A DNA stretch of 64,000 nucleotides from Emergomyces orientalis (lineage: Eukaryota; Ascomycota; Eurotiomycetes; Onygenales; Ajellomycetaceae). The DNA lies in the NCBI GenBank assembly GCA_002110485.1, contig MOWL01000045.1, forward strand, positions 1,426,001 through 1,490,000, given 5' to 3'. The notes beneath the pieces are model-generated. The model was not told the DNA's origin. It was given only the letters and a program-made list of their open reading frames with translations, and did not search any database. A program made the translations under genes and the position numbers. Below, in pieces: positions 46,313-57,222 of the stretch (positions are counted from its first letter, which is position 1; each line of letters begins with the position of its first letter).

Positions 46313-47027
46313 GTATTGTTATTATTGGAAATATTACCAGAAAGGAGGCGGCCTACACTTACTCACTTACACCAAACTGGCCACAAGGCGGCTGAGTGGA
46401 AAAATGGAATTATGGGGATAAATAAACCACCACGACGAAGAATCACCGCCTATAAACTTGAGTATTCCCCAACTTACACCAAACCAACTAACCTGTGCTC
46501 CCTACCTCGAATTTCGTTGTTGACCAGCCAACATTTCTATTTATGTTATGTGCCTGGATAGATACCTACAAGGCTTACAACACTCTCTCAGACACAGTCA
46601 ATTCCATCCGATTCTTTTTGAGCGACAAGAATGTATGTGCATACATACATGTACATGTACGGGTAATTGCTGCGTGGACATACAACTTTGTACACCCCAC
46701 CGGCCCTCATGCAAGCGCCCGAATGAAAGCGGCCGCAAACCAATATGTGCCCTCCATCAACCACTCAGCGACAACACGATTATTTCCAAAAGACAACCGG
46801 CAACAAAGAAATTGGAAATGCTGCAAAGAAATGATACCTATATATGTATGTATCAATTCGCTGGAGATAAGATTGTTTGCATAGATTTACTTCTTCTTTT
46901 CCCGCTTTTTCCTTTTGTGCTTCTCGGTTAGTGGGTAGTTATGGGAAACTCTATTATGTATTCAAAAATTGCGCCATTTTTATCGCGACACCCACCTCGG
47001 ATTATTTTAATCTTTTTAAATGTATGT

Positions 47028-47089
47028 TCTTTTTTTTCTTTCTTTTTTTCTTTTTTTCTTTTTTTCTTTTTTTTTTCTTTTTTTTTTGT
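47028..47089. repeat. Poly-pyrimidine (TTTTTTTC)n tract
   Basis: About 60 bases almost entirely T with regularly spaced C. It is followed by GTTGCAG, so it mimics an intron 3' end, but no exon pair is evident. Confidence 0.85.
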
Positions 47090-48052
47090 TGCAGATATCC
47101 CTGCCTGTACGGAGTACCAGTGCGTGCAGTTGCGCGTGAAAAGGAAAAATAGAGGAAGAAAAACCCTCTTTGGTAACCAAATTCCCGCAATTCACTTCCG
47201 GAACTGCCGCCCTCCGCGAATTTGTCTCCGTTGGATAGCATCAAAATTACCGTGCAGTATCTTGTTTTCCTTTGCAATATTTAAAAAATCAAATTTTGCA
47301 AATGGAGTTGATGCCTCGAGGAAAGAAGCTCTTTCTCTCTGGTTACCAACTTTGGATGATGGAGTCCGTTCCATGTTCTAGGCTCCTCAGCTTTGAATTT
47401 TTATTTTATTTTTTATATTTTATATTTTATTTAAGTTTTCGACCGCCTGCAAAGATATATATGCTTAAAAGTGTGGTTCAACTTAAAAATAAAAAAAATT
47501 CACTTCTTGAGGTTAATCTACTTTGTACGACATACGCTGGTTTAACTTCTTCAAAAAAAGGAGGAAGAACAAAGATCAAAATAGGAGCACAGGCTTTGCT
47601 TCCTATCGATTGGGCGCGTAGAGTAGTACTTCCTCCAGGAGAAGATACATACATGCCACGTTACGTCATTTTCGGGGAGAGGCGAAATATTGACAGATAA
47701 TGGCATTTCAAAACGTCGATATCCAAGTCACTAATTGAGGAGGGGTATGTCCATTAGGTACGGACATAGTTTCCCGACTAGTGTCTTAATAGCAATCTTG
47801 CGTCCTGCTGACTGCCTAAAATGCTGTGGGGAAGCTTGTTTCAATATTTTCAATATCCAAGCCGTCCCTAGTTAAAAACGAGCGCGTTTATAGCCAGTAT
47901 AGATATTTTCTCCACGAGAAAATAAAGAAAAACAGAAAAAAATTGCAAGCTATCAACACCGTAATCTTGATCTATTAAGGTATTAGTCAGATAAAAAAAA
48001 GTACTGGCAAGAGGTGGTGGAAAGCCTGAGATTCATCCGGGCGGGAGAGCAG

Positions 48053-48109
48053 CCGCACTTTCCTACCGCACTTTCCTATGAATGAGTGAATGAATGAATG
48101 AATGAATGC
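48053..48109. repeat. Duplicated 13-mer next to (AATG)n
   Basis: Two perfect copies of CCGCACTTTCCTA (48053-48078) are followed directly by about seven AATG/GAAT tetranucleotide units to about 48109. Confidence 0.85.
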
Positions 48110-50067
48110 ATGTAGACAGGAGTGATGATACTTCTGTAGCAATGGCTGCCTTTTCATCTCCCTGTTGATGTTTGGGTTAGACATAGCGCTTCTGGACTAC
48201 TTTAGGCAGCAAGTGTTGTTTCTTTTCATTCTGGTTTTCATACCTTCTGTGCTGGTGCCAGGAGAAAAGGAAGGATGGATGATGCTGTGCATGAGGGGCT
48301 GGTTCTGCAGGCAGCAGCTTCACAGTTTATCATTTTGGATCATGATCAGTTCGTGGGTGGATTATTTTTTATCCATCGTGGTCTGGATGAATATATGCAC
48401 TCTCATTTGGCCCTGGAGGTTTTCTAAAAACATGTTCGGTGACAAGCCACTTGGGCACTTATCCACCTTCAACTGCCAACCAAAGCCTGCTATCGCTGTT
48501 CCGGCTTCCACCAAGGGCAACAGGTCATGTTATCCAGTATGAAGTGCAGATGGAGGTTTTATGGTACAGTACTATGATAATCGAAAATTATTGGCGTATC
48601 TTGGACATAAAAACACCTTCAAACGAAGTTTCCTTATATACAATATGGGAGGAAAATGGCCGCTCTAATTTCAACTCTTTATATGGACGTTTTGTCTCGC
48701 GCCCCGTTGACTCCAACTAAAGAAGCAGCTCACCCATGGGATAAAGAACGAGCCGAGGTTCTATTCGTGTGGTTGGTTTGCGTTGACGAGTGAAGTCTGG
48801 TCGTGGTCTGGGGTTGATTTATCTCACCTGTATTGATTGCCTGCAGATCGCAAGCCAAAACATCGGCCCTTCGTGCTTTCGTTTCCAGGACCCATGCCAC
48901 TGCCATGGTGGGGTGAAGATGACATCGCCGCATTCAATTTGATCCTCTCCCTTCAAACAGCGGTGAATTAACCTTCAATGTCGGCCGATGATAAAAGTGA
49001 AGTGCGAAGGCAGTGTGTCGGCGGACTGGCCATGTTTTGCGGAGAGGATTAGTTGGAGGCCTCACGTATATTGTAATCGGTGGTGTACAGAGCCTCTAAG
49101 AAAAGGGGTGTTAACTGACCGTTTTTGCTAGTCGGCCTCTTTATCTGGATGTATATATACCCTAGTCTCCTGAACATTGAGAAGTTTGGATTAATAAAGA
49201 AGAAAACATATTTATGTTTAGGTTTCTGAACTTGAACACTCGTTCTTTCAGCTTCTTCAGCGCCGACAATATTGCCTGACTCGATTAGAGAGGGCTTAGT
49301 CTCGCTGTACCTCCATACGTAGCTTTTGGCTCAAGGCACAGAGGCACCATTTGGCTTTGTCATTTTCCATAAGGGGGAAACATTATTCTTAAGAAATAAG
49401 ATGAGGAAAGATATGTGGGTCTTCTGTAGTCTGGAAACATCTCTCTGAATAGTTGAGTAGGATAAGAGAGAAATATTGATATATTCTAGTATATAAATGT
49501 CATGAATTTGATGTAGAACTTGATGGATTTTCTGGTTGTATTTTTCTTGGAGTGTGCATGTTAATTGATCATGCTTTCCCCTGATAGATCGATTGGCTGA
49601 AAATCTCAATCCCGCATCCAATCGGCAACGGGGTGTGCACAACCTTGACATACATACGCAGGAAAGTCCGTATAGCTCTGGGAGACTGGGACCAGGGTTA
49701 GATGTTCTCTGTGTGTGAAGTAGGAAGTTCTTTAAGCCGTTCCGAAAGCCGTTTCTGGGTTCACGGACTCTGGCCGAGTAACGATTGTCGCCCATGATAT
49801 ACATAGTAAGGTAATTTTACCCCTGGATGCTGATAACGAGGCCTCCAAAACATAACATCGTCCTGGTAATAGATGATGAAACATTTTCTAAATAATAGAG
49901 GATTTTTGACGCCTCAAGATGAGTATGTGCTATGTAAGGCAACTTGGGGATCTTAGACCACTTTCATTATATGTCGCGGAGCTCCACCTGTTGATGGGCT
50001 TTGGATGCTGACCTGTTCAAGCTCAGATAGAAAGCGGGTCTAAAAATGACATCAAAAATACAAAAGA

Positions 50068-50139
50068 TGGACGCTGCCGGAATCGAACCGGCGACCCCGT
50101 CAATGCGAATGACATATTATACCACTAAACCAAGCGCCC
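50068..50139 (-). tRNA. tRNA-Ala, anticodon CGC
   Basis: On the - strand the 72 bases fold as a full cloverleaf without an intron. The acceptor stem GGGCGCT pairs with AGCGTCC and includes a G3:U70 wobble, the known identity element of alanine tRNA. The anticodon stem TGTCA/TGACG closes a seven-base loop TTCGCAT with anticodon CGC (reads GCG). The T arm is GCCGG-TTCGATT-CCGGC and the discriminator base is A. The D stem is weak (GTT with AAT). Identity is supported by both the anticodon and G3:U70. Confidence 0.93.
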
Positions 50140-50602
50140 AGCTGATTGGCCAGGATTCGCTGAAACAGGTGTTTTTGATACCAAGGTATAGATATGGATG
50201 GATTCGCGTAAGGACAAATGAGGCCTCCCAACGAAGCACCCCACTATTGCACCGGTCGAGAATTATTGAATCTCCTACCTATTTACATCGTATTATTCCA
50301 TTAATGTCATAGCAAGTGGTGTTTAGCCGGACAGTTACCGTCCAAGTGTCGACTACTGCGAGCCGGAAGTGGGATGTGCTTGCTGCGATGATTAACTAAG
50401 GTTTCATGAGTCCCATGATTTCCATCCGCCGCTGTCTCATTGGCTGAGAGAAAATGTTCGGCTGTTCACGGCCTGGCGGCGATATTTCATAAAATGCTTG
50501 AAACCCCGGGCTCGGCGAATCCCAACCCGCAAATCCCACTATTTCTTATATTTCCAACTTGGAGGTGGTCTGTTCGACTCCTGTTGCTTGAGCACAAACA
50601 CA
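50140..50602. other. Intergenic, tRNA to ETF-QO
   Basis: It contains the upstream side of the tRNA gene and the promoter and leader of the ETF-QO gene; an in-frame upstream ATG occurs at 50498. No other feature is seen. Confidence 0.45.
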
Positions 50603-52735
50603 ATGGCTTCACAGACCACCTTGTTGCCTCTCCTGAGGCGCGAACTTGCCCTCATCTCCTCGCGCTCTTGGAGAGCTGGTGTGTCCAAATCTTCCGCTTG
50701 CACCTATTCCACCCGCACACCCACAGTATTCGTCGCTTCAAGCCGCCGGCACACAGTACAACAATGTCAATTCCCAGCACAGCCCGTCGGTTTAAGCCAG
50801 AAACGGAACTTTTCGAGCACAATACAGAGACGATTTGCGAATGACTCAGATAGTTTTGATCCTTCCCAGATTGAACGGGAATCGGATGCTGTTGATGTCT
50901 GCATTGTTGGCGGAGGTGCGTTTTCATGTTTTTCCCCGCGTTTTGCCCTCAAATTTTTTTTTTTTTTTTTTTTGCCTTTTGTTTCAAAACAGCATGCAGG
51001 CTGACCCGATACTGTCGTATGTGAGAGTACAGGCCCCGCGGGCCTCGCCGCAGCTATCCAACTGAAAAAAATTGCAAATGAAGCGGGCAATGAAGATTTC
51101 CGGGTTATACTGTTGGAAAAAGCGGGCGAGATTGGAGATCATATACTGTCAGGCAATGTTTTAGAACCTAGTGCAATGAACGAATTGTTTCCCGATTGGC
51201 TATCGGAGGACAACCCTTCGAGATTCGAACATGCCACGCCTGCAAAATCGGATAGAATGCGCTTCCTTACGAGTAAACATGCTATTCCAATTCCATGCCC
51301 ACCTCAGATGAATAACCATGGCAATTATATTATCAGTTTAAGCCAGTTATGCAAGTGGTTGGGAGAGCGTGCAGAAGAGGTTGGAGTTGAGATATACCCC
51401 GGATTCGCCGCAAGTGAGGTGCTATACAAGACCGATGGATCTGTCAAGGGAGTTGCTACCAATGACCTTGGCATTGGGCGGGATGGGAAGCCTAAGGATT
51501 CCTTCGAACGAGGAATGGAGTTTCATGCTAGAGTCACGTTGCTTGGCGAAGGGTGCCACGGAAGCTTAACAAAACAGATCATCAAAAAATTCGACTTGCG
51601 ACGGGATAGCCAGCCTCAAACTTATGGATTAGGCGTGAAGGAGGTTTGGGAGATCCAGCCTGAAAAGTTCCGGAAAGGAGAAATCCTCCATACAATGGGC
51701 TACCCCTTGCCGAAGGATGCATATGGAGGATCGTTTTTGTATCATTTTGGTGATAACATGGTTACGCTCGGGTTGGTTGTTGGCCTCGATTACCCCAACC
51801 CGTGGTTATCACCGTATGGGGAATTCCAGAAATTAAAACACCATCCGCTGATCAAGTCCACTTTGGAGGGCGGGAAATGTATATCCTACGGAGCTCGCGC
51901 ACTTATTGAGGGAGGTTTCCAGTCCATACCGAAATGCGCTTTCCCGGGTGGTGCCTTGATCGGAGATTCCGCAGGGTTTATGAACGTCCCCAAAATCAAA
52001 GGCACACACACTGCTATGCGGTCTGGTATGCTAGCAGCGGAGGCAGCTTATTCTGCGCTTTCAAATTCGAGCAATGGAAGCGTTTTCCTATACGACTATG
52101 AAGACGGTCTCCGAAACTCCTCTATCTGGAAGGAACTAAAGGAAGTGCGGAATATGCGCCCTTCATTCTCAACTCCACTGGGGATCTATGGTGGCATCAT
52201 GTATTCCGGTTTAGAAGCATACCTTTTCCGTGGCAAGATGCCCTGGACTCTGAAACACCATAGCACAGATCACGATGCCACCAAGGTTGCCTCTGAATGC
52301 GAGAAAATCGAGTATCCAAAACCGGATGGGGTTATTAGTTTTGACATCTTAACAAGCGTTAGCCGTACTGGCACAAACCACGAGGAAGACCAGCCGGTCC
52401 ATCTTCAAGTCAAGGACTGGGACAAACATGCGGAGGACTGTTATCCCAAATATCAAGGGGTCGAGAATAGGTTTTGCCCTGCCGGAGTCTACGAATACGT
52501 TGAGGATCCAAGTAAAAAGTTGGGCGTGCGGTTCCAAATAAATGCTCAGAAGTAAGTCTTAAAATCTCCTCCCGTCTGATATGTCCTGAAATGTGTCAAT
52601 GATGTCCACTGACAATGAAACCCCCGTGCTTCTAGCTGTATCCACTGCAAAACCTGCGACATCAAGGTCCCGACTCAGGATATCAACTGGCAGACCCCTC
52701 AAGGCGGGGAGGGCCCTAAATATTACCTGACCTAG
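50603..52735 (+). CDS. cir2: Electron transfer flavoprotein-ubiquinone oxidoreductase, mitochondrial, 3 exons
   Basis: Exons 50603-50915, 51033-52551 and 52636-52735 give 643 residues; introns are 117 and 84 bp. Residues 1 to about 70 are Arg/Ser-rich with QKRNFSSTIQRRFA, a typical matrix-targeting presequence. VDVCIVGGG joins PAGLAAAIQLKKIA across intron 1 to form the FAD-binding Rossmann motif. LLEKAGEIGDHILSGNVLEP, LLGEGCHGSLTKQI and ALIGDSAGFMNVPKIKGTHT are family signatures. The C-terminus carries the 4Fe-4S ligands: CPAGVYE in exon 2 and NCIHCKTCDIK created at the exon 2-3 junction, then VPTQDINWQTPQGG. The enzyme passes electrons from ETF (fatty acid and amino acid oxidation) to ubiquinone at the inner membrane. 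Start: ATG 50603 begins the presequence; the upstream in-frame ATG at 50498 would add an unlikely extension. Confidence 0.93.
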
Positions 52736-53653
52736 AAAATCATACCCTTTCCAAGTTCAAATGTGGATTTTTCTTTCTTTTATTTGATACACAACGGTGT
52801 ACTATTTCAGCCAAAATTTTGATAGAGGGAGGTATTGCTTTTTGTGTTGTATATTACTATTCCCATTCTGCGTCCTCTTGGCTTTTTCTCAACCAACTAT
52901 CACTCAAAATGTATATCGTAGCTTTTATGTACATACTGCTATTCCTGGAGATTCAGGGTCCAACCTCATAGAAAACCGTAGAAACGCGAAGCGAAGCGCA
53001 AAATTGGTGGCCCTGAGCTAGCTCAAGGCAAAGACAAAGAAATCCAGATTATTCTTCCTAACAAATATCCGTTCAGGCTTTGAATCGGAGCTCAACAAAT
53101 TCTTTCGACAGACGATTTTTAACCCAACCTCTTCCCGCGATAAATTAATTCCTCAGCTAAACGGGGCAATGCACGTGTCTGGCGGTCAAAGTGAGGCATC
53201 CAGCCCCGGGTTGTTGATGTGTTGCCATTTTCTTGTGTATTCTGCCGTTTGACCGCCTTTGTCAGCCTTGTTGTTCTTCTCCAACATCAACAACTCATCA
53301 CAGCTCTCTGGCTGCTACCACTAATCCACGGCGTCTCTTTCTGAAGCGCTTGGTTGTACTGACGTTTTCATCTCTGGAAGGAAGATTTTCCGCCTCGAAC
53401 CGTTTTATACAAAGCTGGCCAGGCTACCGAAAACTACTTTGGTAATCTGGAGAGGACCACCCCAATAATCTCCGGCTTCTTTGTTCACTTCTCTCGTTGC
53501 TGTCTTCTTGCTGTTACTTGTCCAGGGATTCACACACAGCAAAATTCGAAAACCACATCACACCCTTTTCAGGAACCTTTTTTACCTTCTTTTTTTCTTC
53601 TCGCACCTGCGATACTGTGTCCTTAGGATACACCACCGCATCGACTGCCCATC
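52736..53653. other. Intergenic ETF-QO to SR factor
   Basis: No gene is seen. The first about 200 bases are 3' UTR-like; the rest is the promoter and a C/T-rich leader of the SR factor (53240-53650). Confidence 0.5.
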
Positions 53654-55758
53654 ATGACCGAAGTGTCGTCCACACGTCTCTATCTCGGGAATTTGCCCCG
53701 CAACGGTATGCTGGTCTTACTACTACTACATCCTCCCTGTACTTAAGCACACCCAAATCCACTGTATGGTTCTGGCACACAAACACACATACACACATAC
53801 ACCATATATATATGTCCATATACCCAACGATCAGACAACTTCATGTTCCCTTGGGATTTCTGGATTATTCTCGTCTTGTTGAGGACTGAGGCCACCACAT
53901 GTGACGCAAAGGAAAAGCGAAGGATGTTCTCAAAATATTGAAAAATCCACTCCTCAAAAAAGAAGGAATTCAATTATACTCCACTCCCATGGATTACACT
54001 ACTGGCTTTCTCCTTACTGGATCGTTGGGCCTCGAAAAAGCTGACTCAACCGCGCCATTTTTGGCCTGGACTTTGTTATTCCAGTCACCAAGCAGGAGAT
54101 CGAAGATCATTTCAATTCCCACCACGGCTCCGGCAAGATTACAGAAATAAAGCTCATGAGCGGCTTTGGCTTTATCGAATATGAAGATGCTATGGATGCG
54201 AAGGATGTTGTACCAGGTACGTGATTTGATATTTATTACATTTACATTATCTCTCTATTTCTTTAAATGTTTTTGGGGCTAATTATACGTGGTTCAATTT
54301 AGCTTTCCGTATGTTTATGATTCTTTTCACATTTCTCATGTTACTCACTCCCAGGGACTTGCTGTTTTTGACCACCCTGGTTTGTAGATGGTACGGACTT
54401 CAAGGGTGAGCGTCTCACCGTCCAATTTGCCCGTGGACCTCGTCATAAAGAAACATTCTCTGGACCGCCGGATCGCTCTAGCGCTCCACGCCCGCGACGG
54501 ACAATATATCGAATGCAGATATCTGGACTTCCAGAAACCAGTTGGCAGGTTAGCTCAGCTCCATTCCTTCCTGGACCTCCTTGGAGTTACTTCCATTTGG
54601 ACCATTTATTCCACCATTTCCCCTTTTCTCCCCTTCCTTTTTTAGAAGTACGGAGGCTTGTCATCCGCTTGACAAACTCCTGTAATTTATATAAACCTTC
54701 AAACTTCATCAACGCTACAGAAAGTACGCACCGCTGTGTGTTATGTTCCATCTATGCTGGCCCATAATGCTCTAAAGCTGCTAAAACGGGGGAGCTATCC
54801 TCCCTATTTCGTGCAATATGCTTCGTTGTGGTAGCCTCTTCTCTACGGGGGAGCATGCACGACATACGGCGTAACCTCTACTGCTAACTGAGAAGATCCC
54901 CTCAAAACTGCAGCATTTTTTATTTATTTTTATTTTAATCTTGCTGGACTCTTTACGGGTGTATTGTTACCCAGCTCTATCTTGGAAGGAACCCGGAATA
55001 TTATCCCTTTTTGTCTGGAACTGGACTCACACATCCGCCTTGTTTAGGATCTCAAAGACTTCGCACGACAGTCCGGCCTTGATGTAGTGTACTCTGAGAC
55101 TGGCCATGATGGAAGAGGGTGAGTATTCTCGAACTCCAGGGCCTTAAACAAACTCTCCATATCGTTTGGACCGGGATCGCTGATGTGGTGCGTGTGTGTG
55201 AACGAAAAAAAAAAGATTTGTCGAATTCGAAACAGGGAGTGACCTGAAAACCGCAGTTGAGAAACTGGACGGCCGTGAATTCAAAGGCTCCAGGGTTTTA
55301 TGCACGCAGGACGTAGGAACCCCTTGGTCTTCCCCTCCCGGATGGCTTAGTTCTCATTTGTCTACCAGATTCAATCCCAGGAGGACCGCCAATCCCGTGA
55401 TCCATACCGTACCCGCTCTCCTGGCCGACGGGGCGGGTATCATTCCTACGATGATTATGACAGGCGCGGGCCTCCACGCGGCGGGTACAGCCCGCGCAAC
55501 CACTATCGCGAGCGCTCCCCGGCCCGTCGTGACTACTATGAACGCGATGGCTACGGACGCCGGACGCCGCCTCCACGCTCTCGTATAGATGATTATCCTC
55601 CTCCGCCTCGCCGCCCATATGACGATCCTTATGACCCGCGCGGCCCTCCCCCTCCCCCTCGTCACTATGACGACCCGTACGCTCCCAGGCCGTATGGCCG
55701 CCCGCGGAGCCCTCCACCGAGAAGTGATTATGGCTATGATCGTCGCCCTTACTGGTAG
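53654..55758 (+). CDS. srp2: SR-type pre-mRNA splicing factor with two RRMs and RS/RY tail (Srp2-like)
   Basis: Exons 53654-53705, 54085-54216, 54388-54548, 55048-55118, 55216-55312 and 55369-55758 give 300 residues, or 302 if the 6-base microexon at 54303-54308 is included. RRM1 is STRLYLGNLPRN, VTKQEIEDHF, GFGFIEYEDAMDAKD, then TDFKGERLTVQFARG. RRM2 is RMQISGLPETSWQDLKDFA, VVYSETGHDGRGFVEFET and LDGREFKGSRVL. The tail is rich in Arg, Tyr, Pro, Gly and Asp with RS/SR pairs (TRSPGRRGG, YRERSPARRD) and ends YGYDRRPYW. Such proteins bind exonic enhancers in the nucleus and recruit spliceosome components. Introns of 379 and 499 bp are far longer than any other intron predicted in this window, which suggests regulated splicing of its own transcript. 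Family assignment is firm; the name follows the fission yeast two-RRM member. Confidence 0.9.
54303..54308 (+). other. Candidate 6-base in-frame microexon of the SR factor
   Basis: Six bases (CTTTCC) lie between an acceptor (GGTTCAATTTAG, with a CTAAT branch site about 20 bases upstream) and a GTATGT donor. Inclusion changes VVP-D-GTDF to VVP-AFH-GTDF; skipping keeps frame too. Inclusion splits a 171-bp intron into 86 and 79 bp, the usual size here. Confidence 0.5.
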
Positions 55759-57222
55759 AGAACTCTTATTTCCTACCCTTTGATATCCCCGCTCATATCC
55801 ATCTTTCCTGTGTGCTCTTCTCTATTGTACTCCGCCGTTGTAGGCGGATAAAAGACCTTCAATTCTTGTTTGGATTGAAAACAAAACATAATGATTCCCC
55901 GCACGCGAACCTGATACTTGTTACCTTAGAACGCAAATTTTCCTCTGATTCCCCACAGAGCATGGTTTCTGACCGCCTATCGCCTCCGGCTCTTTTTTTC
56001 CAAAAAGGGTTGATTGGCTCCTTCATAACGGCTACTCAGAGGGGTGGGCGTTAACGTAAGTACGATTGTCTTTGACCTTTTTCCACCATCCGATCTCTGG
56101 CTGGATTGGATCCTCGTGTCCTGCTGGCATCCGAAGCTGGACGGAAGTCAATAGTGGGGACCTACCAGTAGATACCGAGTTTTCTTTATATAGTTCGCCT
56201 TTCTTCTTTATTTCTCCTCCACTTCCTTCCTCGCCTTGTTTCCTACTTCGATTTTGTGCCTATCTTTCTTCTGTCCATGCTCTTGATTTTTTTTTCTTCT
56301 TTTTTTCCCCCACAATCTCCCACTCCACAGGAACTTCTAATGATATTTATGAAATTTTCATGGATGAAAGGATAAAAGGGTTCAATGGATTTTTTACTGA
56401 TGATGCCCCAACTGTTGTACTTTGCTGGTTCTATTCTGATAATTTCCCTTGGCTTTTTCCATGGCAAGTGAGAGGGTATAACATTGGCCAGCTTCGGTCG
56501 ATCAATGTGGTGTGTTGTATGGAATTTTTACACCGCAGTGGGGTTAGCTCGATGAAAAATGGAATTGATAAAACCCTTTCCCGAAGGAAAAAAGTATGTC
56601 GTATGATAATGATGATGTTGGGAAAAAACCACCTCTTCTCGCTTTTTTTTTTGTTAACACTTTTTCTGTGATATCAGTTTGTTTTCGTTTATCACAGACA
56701 TCCGTTTTATCACCTAAGCGACATGTACATGTTCAAATATATTTTCTTCCTTACTTTTCTTTTTTGAAAATGAAAATAAATTTGTACTCGTATATTTGAT
56801 ATGAAACTTGAGAAGCGATATCAGAGTGGAGAAAATGTGCGAGCTTTTCATCTTTGTCACCCATCCAAAATGCTCTTCCATGTGTGAAATTGACTCTGTG
56901 GTGAGAATGCACTAATTGTTGGGTAGTCTCTTTGTCGTGTAGATTTTGTTATATATTCTCTGTCTTTTTCCCTTTCCTCGTGCGAGACCATGGTTTGAAG
57001 CGCAGTAAGCATTTGCTGATAAGAGACGTACAGTAGTACTCCGGGAGTGTTCCAACTTCCCACCACCTCATTATCGAGATAAGATAAAGGCTAAGCTTTC
57101 CGCAAACTCTGTATCCCCAAACCCCTCATCCCCCAAAATTCCAAGACTAGCTCCTGTTTACAGTCACCAGCCCCAATTGAACGAGTTGGACACCTACTCC
57201 ATTCTCCTTTCACTTGAAGAAA
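55759..57222. other. SR factor 3' region and FolB promoter
   Basis: It contains a possible 3' UTR intron at 56056-56330 (GTAAGT donor, strong pyrimidine tract, CCACAG acceptor). A 201-codon open frame at 56066-56671 is mostly inside and after this and has no recognisable domain. The last 150 bases lead into the FolB gene. Confidence 0.45.

Larger units (their letters stand above)
43595..50067. other. 6.5-kb gene-poor region with microsatellites
   Basis: I find no convincing multi-exon gene. Contents: TBP promoter and leader (43595-44450) including a 36-bp (GA)n; three tandem CCTGGGATTG units at 45209-45238; a candidate short coding exon at 46212-46312; a T/C tract at 47028-47089; a duplicated 13-mer and (AATG)n at 48053-48109. 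Frames at 45502-46395, 48165-48542 and 49331-49804 look random in composition. Confidence 0.45.

Noticed and set aside
45502..46395. 297-codon open frame on the + strand
   Set aside because: Ser/Leu/His-rich with no domain, overlapped by other frames, and it runs through the better ATG context at 46212 in a different phase; most likely chance.
47028..47096. Pyrimidine tract plus GCAG looking like an intron end
   Set aside because: No exon on either side continues a plausible protein; better explained as a simple repeat.
49331..49804. 157-codon frame on the - strand
   Set aside because: Composition is undistinguished, there are no splice partners and no family match.
54388..54645. 85-codon frame overlapping SR exon 3
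   Set aside because: A shifted-frame shadow of exon 3 plus the following intron; RRM residues are in the other phase.
56066..56671. 201-codon open frame downstream of the SR factor
   Set aside because: Begins inside a likely 3' UTR intron, contains a poly-Phe run from a T-tract and has no recognisable domain.
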